NCBI RefSeq assembly: GCF_001613445.1
Contig: NZ_BDCJ01000027.1
Span: forward strand, 1 to 59,790
DNA: 59,790 nt
Reading direction: 5' to 3'
From: Nocardia grenadensis NBRC 108939
GTDB taxonomy: Bacteria > Actinomycetota > Actinomycetes > Mycobacteriales > Mycobacteriaceae
Shown: one piece after another, positions 1 to 8,051 of the stretch
Layout: each line of letters opens with the position of its first letter
Numbering within the stretch: the stretch's first letter is position 1
Position numbers and translations under genes: made by a program
The notes under the pieces: model-generated
Seen by the model: only the letters and a program-made list of their open reading frames with translations
Database searches by the model: none
Told to the model about the DNA's origin: nothing

Positions 1-168
1 TCGGGCGACGACGACAAGGACGGGTCGGGCGACGACGACAAGAGCGGGTCGGGCGACGACGACAAGGACGGGTCGGGCGACGACGACAAGAGCGGGTCGG
101 GCGACGACGACAAGGACGGGTCGGGCGACGACGACAAGAGCGGGTCGGGCGACGACGACAAGGACGGG
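1..168 (+). repeat. Seven tandem 24-bp units
   Basis: Units begin at 1, 25, 49, 73, 97, 121 and 145. They are nearly identical and alternate strictly between an AAG-GAC and an AAG-AGC ending, so the higher-order period is 48 bp. Each unit encodes SGDDDKDG or SGDDDKSG in the reading frame of the host gene. The array continues to the left window edge, so its full length is unknown. Confidence 0.95.
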
Positions 169-942
169 TCGGGCGACGGGGGCGGGTCCGGTGACGGTTC
201 GGGTGGCGGGGGCGGGTCCGGTGACGGTTCGGGTGGCGGGGGCGGCTCGGGTGGTGACCAGGGCGGTGATTCGGGTGGCGGCTCCGACGACGACTCCGGC
301 ACTGACATAGACGACATCTTCGACGGGAATCCGGGCGGCGACGAGGACGACTCCGACCAGGGAGGTTCGGGCGGCGGCCAGGGCGGTAATCAGGGCGGCG
401 GTACCGGCGGGGGTGCGGGTGGCGCCCCCGGTGGCAATGCCGGCAGCGGTATGCAGTCCATCATGGGAGCCGTGATGGCCGCGGCAGCCATGTCGGCCAT
501 GACCGCCGCGAATGCCGACTCCAAGGATGACAAGGACGACAAGGACTCCAAGGACAAGGACTCCGAGGATCCGCCTTCCGCACAGGCACCCAATGCGGGC
601 CCACCGCCCAGCGCCCAGCCCGCGCCGGGTGAGTCCCCGGCGGAAGGTGCTCCTCCTGCCGAGGGCGGATCTGGTGCCGAGGGCGGATCTGGTGCCGAGG
701 GTGGACCTGGTGCGGAGGATGGTCCTCCCGCGGAGGGACCTGGTGCGGAGGGTGAGCCGCCTGCCGAGGGTGGACCACCCGCGGAAGGTGCGCCCCCTGC
801 CGAGGGTGAGCCGCCTGCCGAGGGTGAGCCGCCTGTCGAGAGTGAGCCGCCCGTCGAGGGCGGACCTGCTGAGGAAGGTGCGCCTCCCGCCGCGGGTGAG
901 ACGCCTGCGGAGGGAGAGCCCGGCCCGGGCCTCGGGCTGTAG
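1..942 (+). CDS. Low-complexity Gly/Ser/Asp- and PAEG-repeat protein, C-terminal part (5' end outside window)
   Basis: The frame is open from base 1 to a TAG at 940-942, giving the last 313 residues of a protein that starts before the window. Four zones are visible: seven copies of an SGDDDK(D/S)G octapeptide, a Gly/Ser/Asp-rich linker, a short alanine- and methionine-rich stretch near codons 150-175 followed by a DSKDDKDDKD charged run, and about 19 P-A-E-G type repeats up to the end. There are no Cys or catalytic motifs. The composition suggests an extended, acidic, probably exported or surface protein; this is inference. I do not recognise the family. The internal ATG at 451 would give a 163-residue protein, but the repeats upstream are in the same frame, so the longer reading is preferred. 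Confidence 0.7.
   Translation, partial: SGDDDKDGSGDDDKSGSGDDDKDGSGDDDKSGSGDDDKDGSGDDDKSGSGDDDKDGSGDGGGSGDGSGGGGGSGDGSGGGGGSGGDQGGDSGGGSDDDSGTDIDDIFDGNPGGDEDDSDQGGSGGGQGGNQGGGTGGGAGGAPGGNAGSGMQSIMGAVMAAAAMSAMTAANADSKDDKDDKDSKDKDSEDPPSAQAPNAGPPPSAQPAPGESPAEGAPPAEGGSGAEGGSGAEGGPGAEDGPPAEGPGAEGEPPAEGGPPAEGAPPAEGEPPAEGEPPVESEPPVEGGPAEEGAPPAAGETPAEGEPGPGLGL
637..921 (+). repeat. Degenerate P-A-E-G coding repeats
   Basis: Imperfect 12- to 15-bp repeats encode PAEGG, PAEGAP and PAEGEP units, with a few PVE variants, in the C-terminal part of the repeat protein. Sequence divergence between copies is higher than in the 24-bp array at the left edge, so this array looks older. Confidence 0.85.
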
Positions 943-948
943 GACGGG

Positions 949-1134
949 TTACCGGCGGGCCGTGTCCGCCGGTGACCCCGCCGACAGCCGATGGTCGTTG
1001 ACCTGCGCAGCCGGAGCCGAGTTCTGCTCGTCATCCCGGTCGATGCGCGAGGGGTCCCGGGCGGGAAAGCGCAGATAGTTACCTCTGTAGCAGTTCCGGG
1101 CCGGCGGGTGCGCCGGGTCGCTACCGGTGCACAA
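949..1134 (-). CDS. Possible small protein downstream of the ABC-F gene
   Basis: A 61-codon frame starts at a TTG (1134) 57 bases beyond the ABC-F stop and ends at TAA. The product has a mixed, soluble composition with one NCYRGNYLRF-type segment and two Cys. A GGAG lies almost against the TTG, which is too close to be a good ribosome site. No family is recognised. It is listed because it is the only frame in the 943-1191 gap with normal composition; it may be noise. Confidence 0.25.
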   Translation of the reverse strand: MCTGSDPAHPPARNCYRGNYLRFPARDPSRIDRDDEQNSAPAAQVNDHRLSAGSPADTARR

Positions 1135-1191
1135 CTCCGGGAGAACAGCGCAATATGACCCGGAACCGCCGCAGTCGATACCGCGCCGGAC

Positions 1192-2832
1192 TCAGTCGGC
1201 TACCGCGGGCCCCGCGACCTCGCGCAGCCGGCCGTCGGCCAACCGCAGCCAGCGCTGCACCCCGATCTCGGCGAGGAACCGCTCGTCGTGGCTGACGACC
1301 ACGAACGCGCCCCGGTAGGCATCGAGTGCGCTCTCGAGCTGCCCGACACCGACCAGATCGAGATTGTTGGTCGGCTCGTCCAGCAGCAGCAACTGCGGTG
1401 CCGGCTCCGCGAACAGTACGCAGGCCAGCGTGGCACGCAGCCGTTCACCACCGGACAGCGCGCCCACCGGCAGCTCGGCCCGGGCTCCCCGGAACAGGAA
1501 CCGCGCCAGCAGATTCAGCCGCTGTGGCGTGGGCAGGTTCGGCGCGAAGGCGGCGAGGTTCTCGGCGACGGTGCGATCCACATCGAGCAGGTCCAGCCGC
1601 TGTGACAGATAGGCGACCCGGCCCTCGGCCCGGGCGACCGAACCGCTCTCCGGCGCCAGATCGCCGTGCACGAGCCGGAGCAGGGTGGATTTTCCCGCAC
1701 CGTTCGGCCCGGTCAACGCGATCCGCTCCGGCCCGCGGATGGTCAGATCCGCGCCGTCACCGGTGAAGACCTCGTGTTCGCCGAAGCGGTAGCGGATTCC
1801 TTCCCCCGTGAACACGGTGCGCCCGGCCGGGACATCGGTGTCCGGCAGTTGCAGGGTGATCCGCTGCTCCGGGCGCAGTGCGCGCTCGGCCAGGTCGAGC
1901 CGGTTCTTCGCGGCGTCGACCCGGGCGGCATGGGTTTCGTTGGCCCGCCCGGCCGATTCCTGGGCATTGCGTTTCATGGTGCCGGCGAAGATCTTCGGCA
2001 GCCCCGCGTTTCCCAGATTCCGGGCCGCGTTGCTCGCCCGCCGCGCGGCGCGCTCCCGGGCCTGCTGGAGTTCCCGCTTCTCGCGTTTGACCTCCTGTTC
2101 GGCATTGCGGATGTTCTTCTCCGCGACCTCGCGCTCGGCGCGGACGGACTCCTCGTACTCGGTGAAATTGCCGCCGTAGAAGCGGATCTCCCCGGCATGC
2201 AGTTCGGCGATACGGTCCATCCGGTCCAGCAGGGCCCGGTCGTGGCTCACCAGCAGCAGACAGCCTTTCCAATCGGCCAGCAGGTCGTAGAGCCGATAAC
2301 GGGCTTCCAGATCCAGGTTGTTGGTCGGCTCGTCGAGCAGCAGTACATCGGGTCGCCGCAGCAGCTGGGCCGCGAGACCCAGCGACACCACCTGACCGCC
2401 GCTGAGGGTGCGCAGCCGCCGGTTCAGTGTCAGCTCGCCCAGACCGAGGCGTTCCAGCTGGGCCCGGGTGCGTTCCTCGATATCCCAGTCCGTGCCGATG
2501 GTGGTGAAATGCTCTTCGGCGGTGTCACCGGATTCGACGGCGTTCAGGGCGGCCAGGATCGGTGCGATACCCAGGGTTTCGGCGACCGTCATCTCGCCGG
2601 TGAGCGGCAGGGTCTGCGGGAGATAACCGCGTACGCCGTCGACGGACACACTGCCGGCACGGGGTTTCAGCTCACCCGCGAGCAAGCGGAGCAGCGTGCT
2701 CTTACCCGCACCGTTGGGTGCCACCAGACCGGTGCGACCGCCGGGGACGCTGAAGGAGAGATCGGTGAACACCGCGGTGTCGTCCGGCCAGGAAAACGAC
2801 AGGTTCGAACAGACGATAAAAGATTCGGACAT
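1192..2832 (-). CDS. ABC-F family ATPase (ribosome-protection / antibiotic-resistance type)
   Basis: The 546-residue protein has two ABC ATPase domains and no membrane segment, which is the ABC-F layout. Domain 1 has Walker A near residues 39-46 (APNGAGKST), signature LSGGQ at 143-147 and LLLLDEPTNNLDL at about 164-175. A charged, coiled-coil inter-domain linker rich in Glu, Arg and Ala (about 230-310) precedes domain 2, which has TGPNGAGKST, LSGGE and a second DEPTNNLDL. ABC-F proteins act on the ribosome; several displace macrolides, lincosamides or pleuromutilins from the exit tunnel. It differs clearly from the housekeeping EttA at 55224. The ATG at 2832 has only a weak ribosome site. Substrate specificity cannot be read from the sequence. 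Confidence 0.9.
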   Translation of the reverse strand: MSESFIVCSNLSFSWPDDTAVFTDLSFSVPGGRTGLVAPNGAGKSTLLRLLAGELKPRAGSVSVDGVRGYLPQTLPLTGEMTVAETLGIAPILAALNAVESGDTAEEHFTTIGTDWDIEERTRAQLERLGLGELTLNRRLRTLSGGQVVSLGLAAQLLRRPDVLLLDEPTNNLDLEARYRLYDLLADWKGCLLLVSHDRALLDRMDRIAELHAGEIRFYGGNFTEYEESVRAEREVAEKNIRNAEQEVKREKRELQQARERAARRASNAARNLGNAGLPKIFAGTMKRNAQESAGRANETHAARVDAAKNRLDLAERALRPEQRITLQLPDTDVPAGRTVFTGEGIRYRFGEHEVFTGDGADLTIRGPERIALTGPNGAGKSTLLRLVHGDLAPESGSVARAEGRVAYLSQRLDLLDVDRTVAENLAAFAPNLPTPQRLNLLARFLFRGARAELPVGALSGGERLRATLACVLFAEPAPQLLLLDEPTNNLDLVGVGQLESALDAYRGAFVVVSHDERFLAEIGVQRWLRLADGRLREVAGPAVAD

Positions 2833-3198
2833 ATAGGAGAGACCTCGGTTGTCGTTCGGGCGCGTAGCGCTGTCCCGAAGAAGGAAAAGTGAACGACGAA
2901 ATGGCCACTACAGCGGCGCCCGATGCGCCCAACTGGTGGCCGTCAGAGCCGGGTGGCTCCGGAGATGTCGAGTTCACCAACCATGATCGATCTCTCTGTG
3001 GTCGAGGATTCCCTGTTCACGATAGCAGTCCGCGCACCCGGCGACCGGGAGCGGCCGGTAGGCCCGGCGCTGCGATTCGGTCGGCCGGGGCGTGGACGAA
3101 TGCCGGCGCCCGCATACCGCCACCGTCTGCGCGCGGTCGAGCGCCGCCCGGCGGCCCGAACCCGCGAGCTGATCGCCGTCGCGGGCCCGGTGCAGACC
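2833..3198. other. Gap between the MFS and ABC-F genes
   Basis: 366 bases with no frame of convincing composition. As it precedes a minus-strand ABC-F gene, it is where a leader peptide or attenuator would sit in resistance-type ABC-F genes, but I see no clear hairpin with a T-run here. Confidence 0.4.
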
Positions 3199-4518
3199 TC
3201 AACTCGCGCGGCCGGCCGAGCCGGAGGCAGGGGAGGCGGGTTCTCCCGCTTCCGCCACGTCACCGCCGGATGTCACGGGGTCGGCCGTGCCGGAGTGGTC
3301 GGTCCCGGCCCGGCCGAGGCGGGCCAGGGCAACGGCCGAGAGAGCGCCGATCAGGGACAGCCCGACCCAGACCAGCGTCTCGGCATCCGCCGCCCGCGCG
3401 GCGCCGAATACGGCACCCGTCGCGAGATTCCCGATCAGGATGCCGATCCCGACCACACTGTTGTAGAAGCCGTAGTAGGTGCCCACCAGGCGGTCGCCGG
3501 CCAGTGTGACGACTGTGTCCATCTCGAACGGGAACACCGCGGCGGTCCCGACGGCCAGCAGAGCCGCCGAGACCAGCAGGGCGGCCACCGCGGCCCAGGT
3601 GCCGAACAATGCCGGGACGGGGACCAGGGCGAGCGGTAGGAAGGCGCCGGCCAGGATCGTCATCCCCGCGGCCAGGGCGCGTCCGGTGCCCCAGCGGGCC
3701 CGGAACCAGGCGGTGATCCGCAACTGGCCGGCCACCGCGATCACCCCGGAGATCACGAACAGCGCGGATACCAGCACCTGCGCGCCGTCTCCGGCGATCA
3801 TCTCCGCCTGCAGCGGGAGCGCGAGATACATCTGGAAGGACAGGATGTAGGAACCGATCATCGCTACGGAGAACGCCATGAACCGCCGGTTGCGCATCAC
3901 CTCCGCCCACGCCGTCCGCACCGGGACCCGGGTGTGGGCGGGAAGTTCGGGTCCGGCGGGCAGCGCCAGCAGCTGGGCCACGGTCAGCACGGCGAACACC
4001 AGGGCGGCCGTGCCCGCCACCACCCGGAAATCGAGCGCGAGCAGCGCGACCCCGACCAGGGGGCCCGCGAGGATTCCGGCCTGATAGAAGATGTTGAACA
4101 GGGCGAAGGCCTCCACCCGGCGCGACCCGGATCCGGCGGCGAGGTAGGCGCGGACGGCCGGATTGAACAGCGCCCCGGCGAACCCCGTGGCGGCCGAGGC
4201 GACCAGCAGCGCGGGCAGGCCGGTGGCGAACACCAGCAGTGCGAAACCGCCCGTGCGCAACAGGCATCCGGTAACGATCAGGGGTTTGTAACCCAGCCGG
4301 TCGGCGAGCGTTCCGCCGATCAGGAACATGCCCTGCTGAGAGAAATTTCGCACCCCCAGCACGAGCCCCACCGCCCATGCGGCGAGCCCGAGGGGGCCCG
4401 CCAGATATCCGGCCAGGAACGGCATCAGCATGTAGAAACCGAGGTTGATACCGAACTGATTGATCATCAGCAGTCGCACCGGGGTGTCGAAGCTGCGGAA
4501 GGTGGCGAGAGTGTTCAT
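3199..4518 (-). CDS. MFS exporter coupled to the cysteine-synthase-like gene
   Basis: A 439-residue protein with about twelve hydrophobic segments and an MFS loop 2-3 motif (GGTLADRLGYKP, near residue 65). The C-terminal tail is polar and Ser/Gly/Ala-rich. The ATG at 4516-4518 overlaps the TGA of the upstream enzyme gene (ATGA, 4 bases), so the two proteins are translationally coupled and probably work together. The likely job is export of the amino acid or small molecule made by the PLP enzyme, or of a toxic analogue; this is inference from coupling. The frame continues open upstream, but that part is antisense-quality sequence overlapping the enzyme gene. Confidence 0.88.
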   Translation of the reverse strand: MNTLATFRSFDTPVRLLMINQFGINLGFYMLMPFLAGYLAGPLGLAAWAVGLVLGVRNFSQQGMFLIGGTLADRLGYKPLIVTGCLLRTGGFALLVFATGLPALLVASAATGFAGALFNPAVRAYLAAGSGSRRVEAFALFNIFYQAGILAGPLVGVALLALDFRVVAGTAALVFAVLTVAQLLALPAGPELPAHTRVPVRTAWAEVMRNRRFMAFSVAMIGSYILSFQMYLALPLQAEMIAGDGAQVLVSALFVISGVIAVAGQLRITAWFRARWGTGRALAAGMTILAGAFLPLALVPVPALFGTWAAVAALLVSAALLAVGTAAVFPFEMDTVVTLAGDRLVGTYYGFYNSVVGIGILIGNLATGAVFGAARAADAETLVWVGLSLIGALSAVALARLGRAGTDHSGTADPVTSGGDVAEAGEPASPASGSAGRAS

Positions 4519-5645
4519 CCGCGGGCTCCTTCGAGTGCGATGCGCCCGCGCGGATCCACCACGGTCGCGCAGCGGGTCCAGCTCCGGAACTCCGCCTCGA
4601 ACGGGGAGGACACCGTGGTCGGCCCGGCCGGCGGCACCACGCCGAGCAGGTCGTGTGCGCGGCAGTACTCGTCGCTGAAGACGGTGTCGAAATAGCGTTG
4701 TGGACCGTCGGGGAAGATCGCGGCGACCTGGACGTCCGCATCGAACTGTCCGGCCGCCCAACCCGCGACCAGGGCCACCGCCCCGACACTCCACCCGCCG
4801 GTGGCGTGGTGGGTGGTGGCCAGGGTCCGGCAGGCCCACACCGCTTCGGCCGGGGCGACCCAGTGAACTTCGTCGAACGCGGCGTAGTCGACATTGGCGG
4901 GATAGATACTGGAGCCGAGCCCGCGCATGAGCCGCGGTCCCGCCGGTTGGCCGAAGATGGTGGAGGACACGGTGTCCACGCCGATGAGTTCGAGATTCGG
5001 GTCGAACCGGCGCAGTACGCGGGCCACCCCCGCGGAATGACCGCCGGTGCCCACCGCGCAGACGAGTACGTCCACGCCGCCCAGCTGTTCGATCAGTTCC
5101 ACACCCAGTGACTCGTACCCGGCCACATTGTCGGGATTGTTGTACTGGTCCGGGCACCACGCCGACGGCTCCGCGGCCAGTATCCGCGCCACTCGATCGC
5201 GGCGGGCCTGCTGCCACCCGCCGACCGGGTCCGGTGCGGGCACCATATCGACGGTGGCGCCGTAGGCCGTCAGCAACTTTTCCACGATCGGCTCCAAGCC
5301 GGGATCGGTGACCAGGGTGACCGGGTGGTGGTAGGCCACTCCGGCCAGGGCAAGACCCAGCCCCAGGGTGCCACTGGTGGATTCCACGATCCGGGCACCC
5401 GGCGGGAGATCACCGCGCTCCCGGGCGCGCCGCACCATGTGCAGGGCGGGCCGGTCCTTCATCCCGCCGGGGTTGCTGCCCTCGAGTTTGGCCCAGAATC
5501 CGCGCCCGGCGGGAGCCAGCGGGGCGCCCACCCACAGCACCGGCGTGTTCCCCACGAGGGCGGGAGGTGTCAGGGCGGTGCCGGGTGGCGAAACGATTCC
5601 GGCGGCGGTCGGCTCCGCCGGCTCGGGCAGGACCACGTTGTTCAT
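4515..5645 (-). CDS. PLP-dependent cysteine-synthase-family enzyme
   Basis: A 376-residue fold-type II PLP enzyme. The PLP lysine is K63 in GSNPGGMKDRPA, and the phosphate-binding GTGGHSAG loop is in the second half. The substrate loop reads ESTSGTLGLGLA (residues 88-99), where O-acetylserine sulfhydrylases have SGNTG: the usual Asn is Thr93. It is longer than CysK (about 310) by an N-terminal Pro-rich stretch and a C-terminal extension. With an MFS exporter overlapping by 4 bases, a biosynthetic beta-replacement role (for example making a diamino acid) fits better than bulk cysteine supply, but this is inference. The start ATG at 5645 has only a weak GAAAGCG upstream; the open frame before it has poor composition. 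Confidence 0.85.
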   Translation of the reverse strand: MNNVVLPEPAEPTAAGIVSPPGTALTPPALVGNTPVLWVGAPLAPAGRGFWAKLEGSNPGGMKDRPALHMVRRARERGDLPPGARIVESTSGTLGLGLALAGVAYHHPVTLVTDPGLEPIVEKLLTAYGATVDMVPAPDPVGGWQQARRDRVARILAAEPSAWCPDQYNNPDNVAGYESLGVELIEQLGGVDVLVCAVGTGGHSAGVARVLRRFDPNLELIGVDTVSSTIFGQPAGPRLMRGLGSSIYPANVDYAAFDEVHWVAPAEAVWACRTLATTHHATGGWSVGAVALVAGWAAGQFDADVQVAAIFPDGPQRYFDTVFSDEYCRAHDLLGVVPPAGPTTVSSPFEAEFRSWTRCATVVDPRGRIALEGARG

Positions 5646-5742
5646 AACTGTCGCTTTCTGTATCGGGTCCTCGCGGACCCGGAGGCGGATGGTCGGCAGC
5701 GGACACCGGCCGGCCCGGTGGGACCGGCCGGGCGTGGGCCGA

Positions 5743-6162
5743 TCAGCGCCTGGCGATACAGAAGCGGGTGAGGATTTCGCGGCCACCGGCGGCGAGCGCA
5801 CCGGCCGGGGGTCCCCGGATCCAGCGTCCGGCGGTGGGCGCGAGCGAGCGCGCGACTGCCGTGGTGAGCGTCAGTGTTGCCAGGAAAACGAGGACGAACG
5901 GATCGGGGACCCGGGCCGGCAGCACCACCTGGGATACGCAGTGGAGCGCCTGGGTCGTGCAGTGGCTGCCGGCAGGGTCGCCGGTGCGGTCGTGGTGATC
6001 GGCCACGGCCTCATGGGCGCGGGCGTGCGCTGCCGCCACGGGGACGAGATCACAGTGCAGTAGGGGCGACAGCAACGCCAGCGCGGCCAGGACGACCATG
6101 ACCGTCGCGCCGCGGGGCCGGTGGTTGCGCCGGGACGCCGCGGTGCGCGTCGTGATCGTCAT
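5743..6162 (-). CDS. Small exported protein with an LpqS-like C-terminal tail
   Basis: A 139-residue protein with a basic N-terminus, a hydrophobic segment at about 20-40, a His/Cys-containing middle (LHCDLV, HARAHEAVADHHDR, SHCTTQALHC), a second hydrophobic segment near 90-105, and the ending ILTRFCIARR. From memory, the tail resembles that of mycobacterial copper-inducible LpqS (Rv0847); the His and Cys residues would suit metal binding. A strong GGAGGTG ribosome site lies about 7 bases before the ATG at 6160-6162. It stands alone, divergent from the glutaminase gene. Metal binding is a hypothesis. Confidence 0.6.
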   Translation of the reverse strand: MTITTRTAASRRNHRPRGATVMVVLAALALLSPLLHCDLVPVAAAHARAHEAVADHHDRTGDPAGSHCTTQALHCVSQVVLPARVPDPFVLVFLATLTLTTAVARSLAPTAGRWIRGPPAGALAAGGREILTRFCIARR

Positions 6163-6571
6163 CGGCCCACCTCCGTTTCCGAGCGTCCGGACCGGCCCTG
6201 TGCCGATCGCGGACTACTCTACCCCCGTTGGGTACATGGTTCGGGTGGACGCCGCGGCGGGTTGGTCACCGGATACGTTTCGCGACAGTACTTCTGGAAC
6301 AAGGGGAACCCGGGGCGGGGGTGGCTACGGACGCGAGGTGTGGCGGAGTCATCGAGGTGATCGAGCGGTGCCAGGACCCCGAACTCGGTAGCTCCGCTGT
6401 CACGGTGGCACGCACGATCACCGTCCACGTCACAACCATCGGAATACTGGGAGCCGAGATGGCCGGCACCATCTCGGCGCGCCGGGCGGTTGCCGCCGGA
6501 CAGGGTTGTCCATCTGGCCCGACGTGACCCTGTATGGCGCGGACCTTGCACATCTGTACGGAGGAGGACGA
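6163..6571. other. Divergent intergenic region upstream of glsA
   Basis: About 410 bases. It contains a hairpin (6453-6478) and a 68-codon frame from GTG 6321 to TGA 6527 with fairly normal composition but no good ribosome site. That frame could be a small protein, a leader or a remnant. I did not annotate it as a gene. Confidence 0.3.
6453..6478 (+). promoter_or_regulatory. Hairpin in the glsA leader
   Basis: A perfect 9-bp stem, GCCGAGATG / CATCTCGGC, with an 8-base loop, about 95 bases before the glutaminase start. There is no T-run after it, so a regulatory or mRNA-stability element is more likely than a terminator. Confidence 0.45.
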
Positions 6572-7858
6572 ATGCGGTCGATCATTCCCGACTATCTGGC
6601 CGAGGCACTCGGAGATGTCGCTGCGGACACCTCCGGAGAGACGGCCGGGTACATCCCCGAGCTGGCGGCAGCGGACCCCGAGCGCCTCGGCGCGGTCTTC
6701 GCCACCGTCGACGGCCAGGTCTACGGCGTCGGCGATATCGATACCGAGTTCACGATCCAATCGATCTCCAAACCGTTCACCTACGCGCTGGCACTGACCG
6801 ATCGCGGCTTCGGCCCGGTGCTCGCGAAAGTCGGTGTCGAGCCGTCGGGGGAGGCGTTCAATCAGATCTCCCTCGAAGGCGATACCGGGCGCCCCTTCAA
6901 CCCCATGATCAACGCCGGTGCGATCACAGCCCACTCGCTGGCCGGCGCGCCCGGGCTGGATCCGGAGGAGCGCGTCGAGCGCGTGGTCCAAGGCCTCTCG
7001 GCGTTCGCCGGTCGCCGGCTGAAAATCGACGAGGCGGTATGCGCTTCGGAGATGGAACACGCGCACCGCAATCTCGCCATCGCCCATATGCTCCGCAGCC
7101 ACAACATCCTCACCGAGGACCCGCGGGCCGTCGTCGACGGCTACACCCGCCAGTGTTCCGTGCTCGTCACCGCGCGCGATCTGGCCATGATGGCCGCGAC
7201 GCTGGCCAATCGCGGCGTGAATCCGCTGTCGGGTGAACAGGTGATACGCGAACAGGTGGTACGTCAGGTGCTGAGCGTCATGCTCACCTGCGGGATGTAC
7301 GATGCGGCCGGTGACTGGGCGACCCAGGTCGGCATTCCGGCGAAGAGCGGCGTGGCCGGGGGCCTGATCGGCGCACTGCCCGGCCAGATCGGTATCGCCA
7401 CGTTCTCGCCACGACTGGACCTCCACGGCAACAGTGTGCGCGGGGTGTCGTTGTTCGAACGATTTTCCTCCGATATGGGTCTGCATGTGATGGAGGTCCC
7501 GGCCCCCGCGCGTGCGGTCGTGCGTTCGGATGACGTCGCCGGCCACGGACCGGACGCGATCCGGGTCATCCGACTACAAGGTGGTATCGGCTTCGCCGGG
7601 GCCGAGCGGATCGTTCGGGAAATCCTGGACACCGCGCCACCGGAAGCCGGGGTGGCGCTGGACTTCACGATGGTCTATTCGATCGACGGCGTGGCCCGGC
7701 GCATGTTGCTGGAGGTCGCGCGCCGGCTCACGCTGGACGGTCACGAGGTCTACCTCGTGGACCCGGAATCGATGATGCCCGACCCCGATCCCGGCGATGG
7801 CGGCCGGGTCACTGTCGTCGAAGACGTGGAACAAGTGCTGAATTCACGCACCCACTGA
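6572..7858 (+). CDS. glsA: Glutaminase A fused to a C-terminal STAS domain
   Basis: A 428-residue protein. Residues about 1-305 are a serine-dependent beta-lactamase-fold glutaminase that converts glutamine to glutamate and ammonia: the nucleophile motif is S64-I-S-K67, followed by NPMINAGAI, MEHAHRNLA and the GIPAKSGVAGGL motif. Residues about 325-428 match a STAS domain (IRVIRLQGGIGFAGAERIV, then DFTMVYSIDGVARRML), as in anti-sigma antagonists. The domain order is known for actinobacterial and animal-like GlsA relatives and may allow regulation. The ATG at 6572 follows a strong GGAGGAGGA at 6560-6568; an upstream in-frame ATG at 6506 lacks a ribosome site. Confidence 0.9.
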   Translation: MRSIIPDYLAEALGDVAADTSGETAGYIPELAAADPERLGAVFATVDGQVYGVGDIDTEFTIQSISKPFTYALALTDRGFGPVLAKVGVEPSGEAFNQISLEGDTGRPFNPMINAGAITAHSLAGAPGLDPEERVERVVQGLSAFAGRRLKIDEAVCASEMEHAHRNLAIAHMLRSHNILTEDPRAVVDGYTRQCSVLVTARDLAMMAATLANRGVNPLSGEQVIREQVVRQVLSVMLTCGMYDAAGDWATQVGIPAKSGVAGGLIGALPGQIGIATFSPRLDLHGNSVRGVSLFERFSSDMGLHVMEVPAPARAVVRSDDVAGHGPDAIRVIRLQGGIGFAGAERIVREILDTAPPEAGVALDFTMVYSIDGVARRMLLEVARRLTLDGHEVYLVDPESMMPDPDPGDGGRVTVVEDVEQVLNSRTH

Positions 7859-8051
7859 CCCGGGCAACAGCGGCACCCCGTTACGGATTTTCGGTGACGA
7901 ATCGGTCCTTGGTCATGCAGTTGGGGTGTACGAAAAGGCTACCGCAGGCTTGTCGTGCCAATAGGCGCTGGGCGCGTGCGTAGAGTCCGGAATCGCGGCA
8001 AGAAAATGTCGGGCATTCACCAGTGAGTCGAAGATTCCGGTCTCGTCGATG
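7859..8051. other. Lower-GC gap at the left edge of the redox cluster
   Basis: 193 bases with visibly lower GC than the neighbours and no credible frame. Together with 11664-12352 it brackets the BlaI/DsbA/CcdA cluster. Confidence 0.4.

Noticed and set aside
1..168. CRISPR-like short repeats at the left edge
   Set aside because: The units are contiguous with no spacers and stay in frame with a coding sequence.
6506..6571. Longer glutaminase start at ATG 6506
   Set aside because: The strong GGAGGAGGA at 6560-6568 and the family N-terminus both point to 6572.
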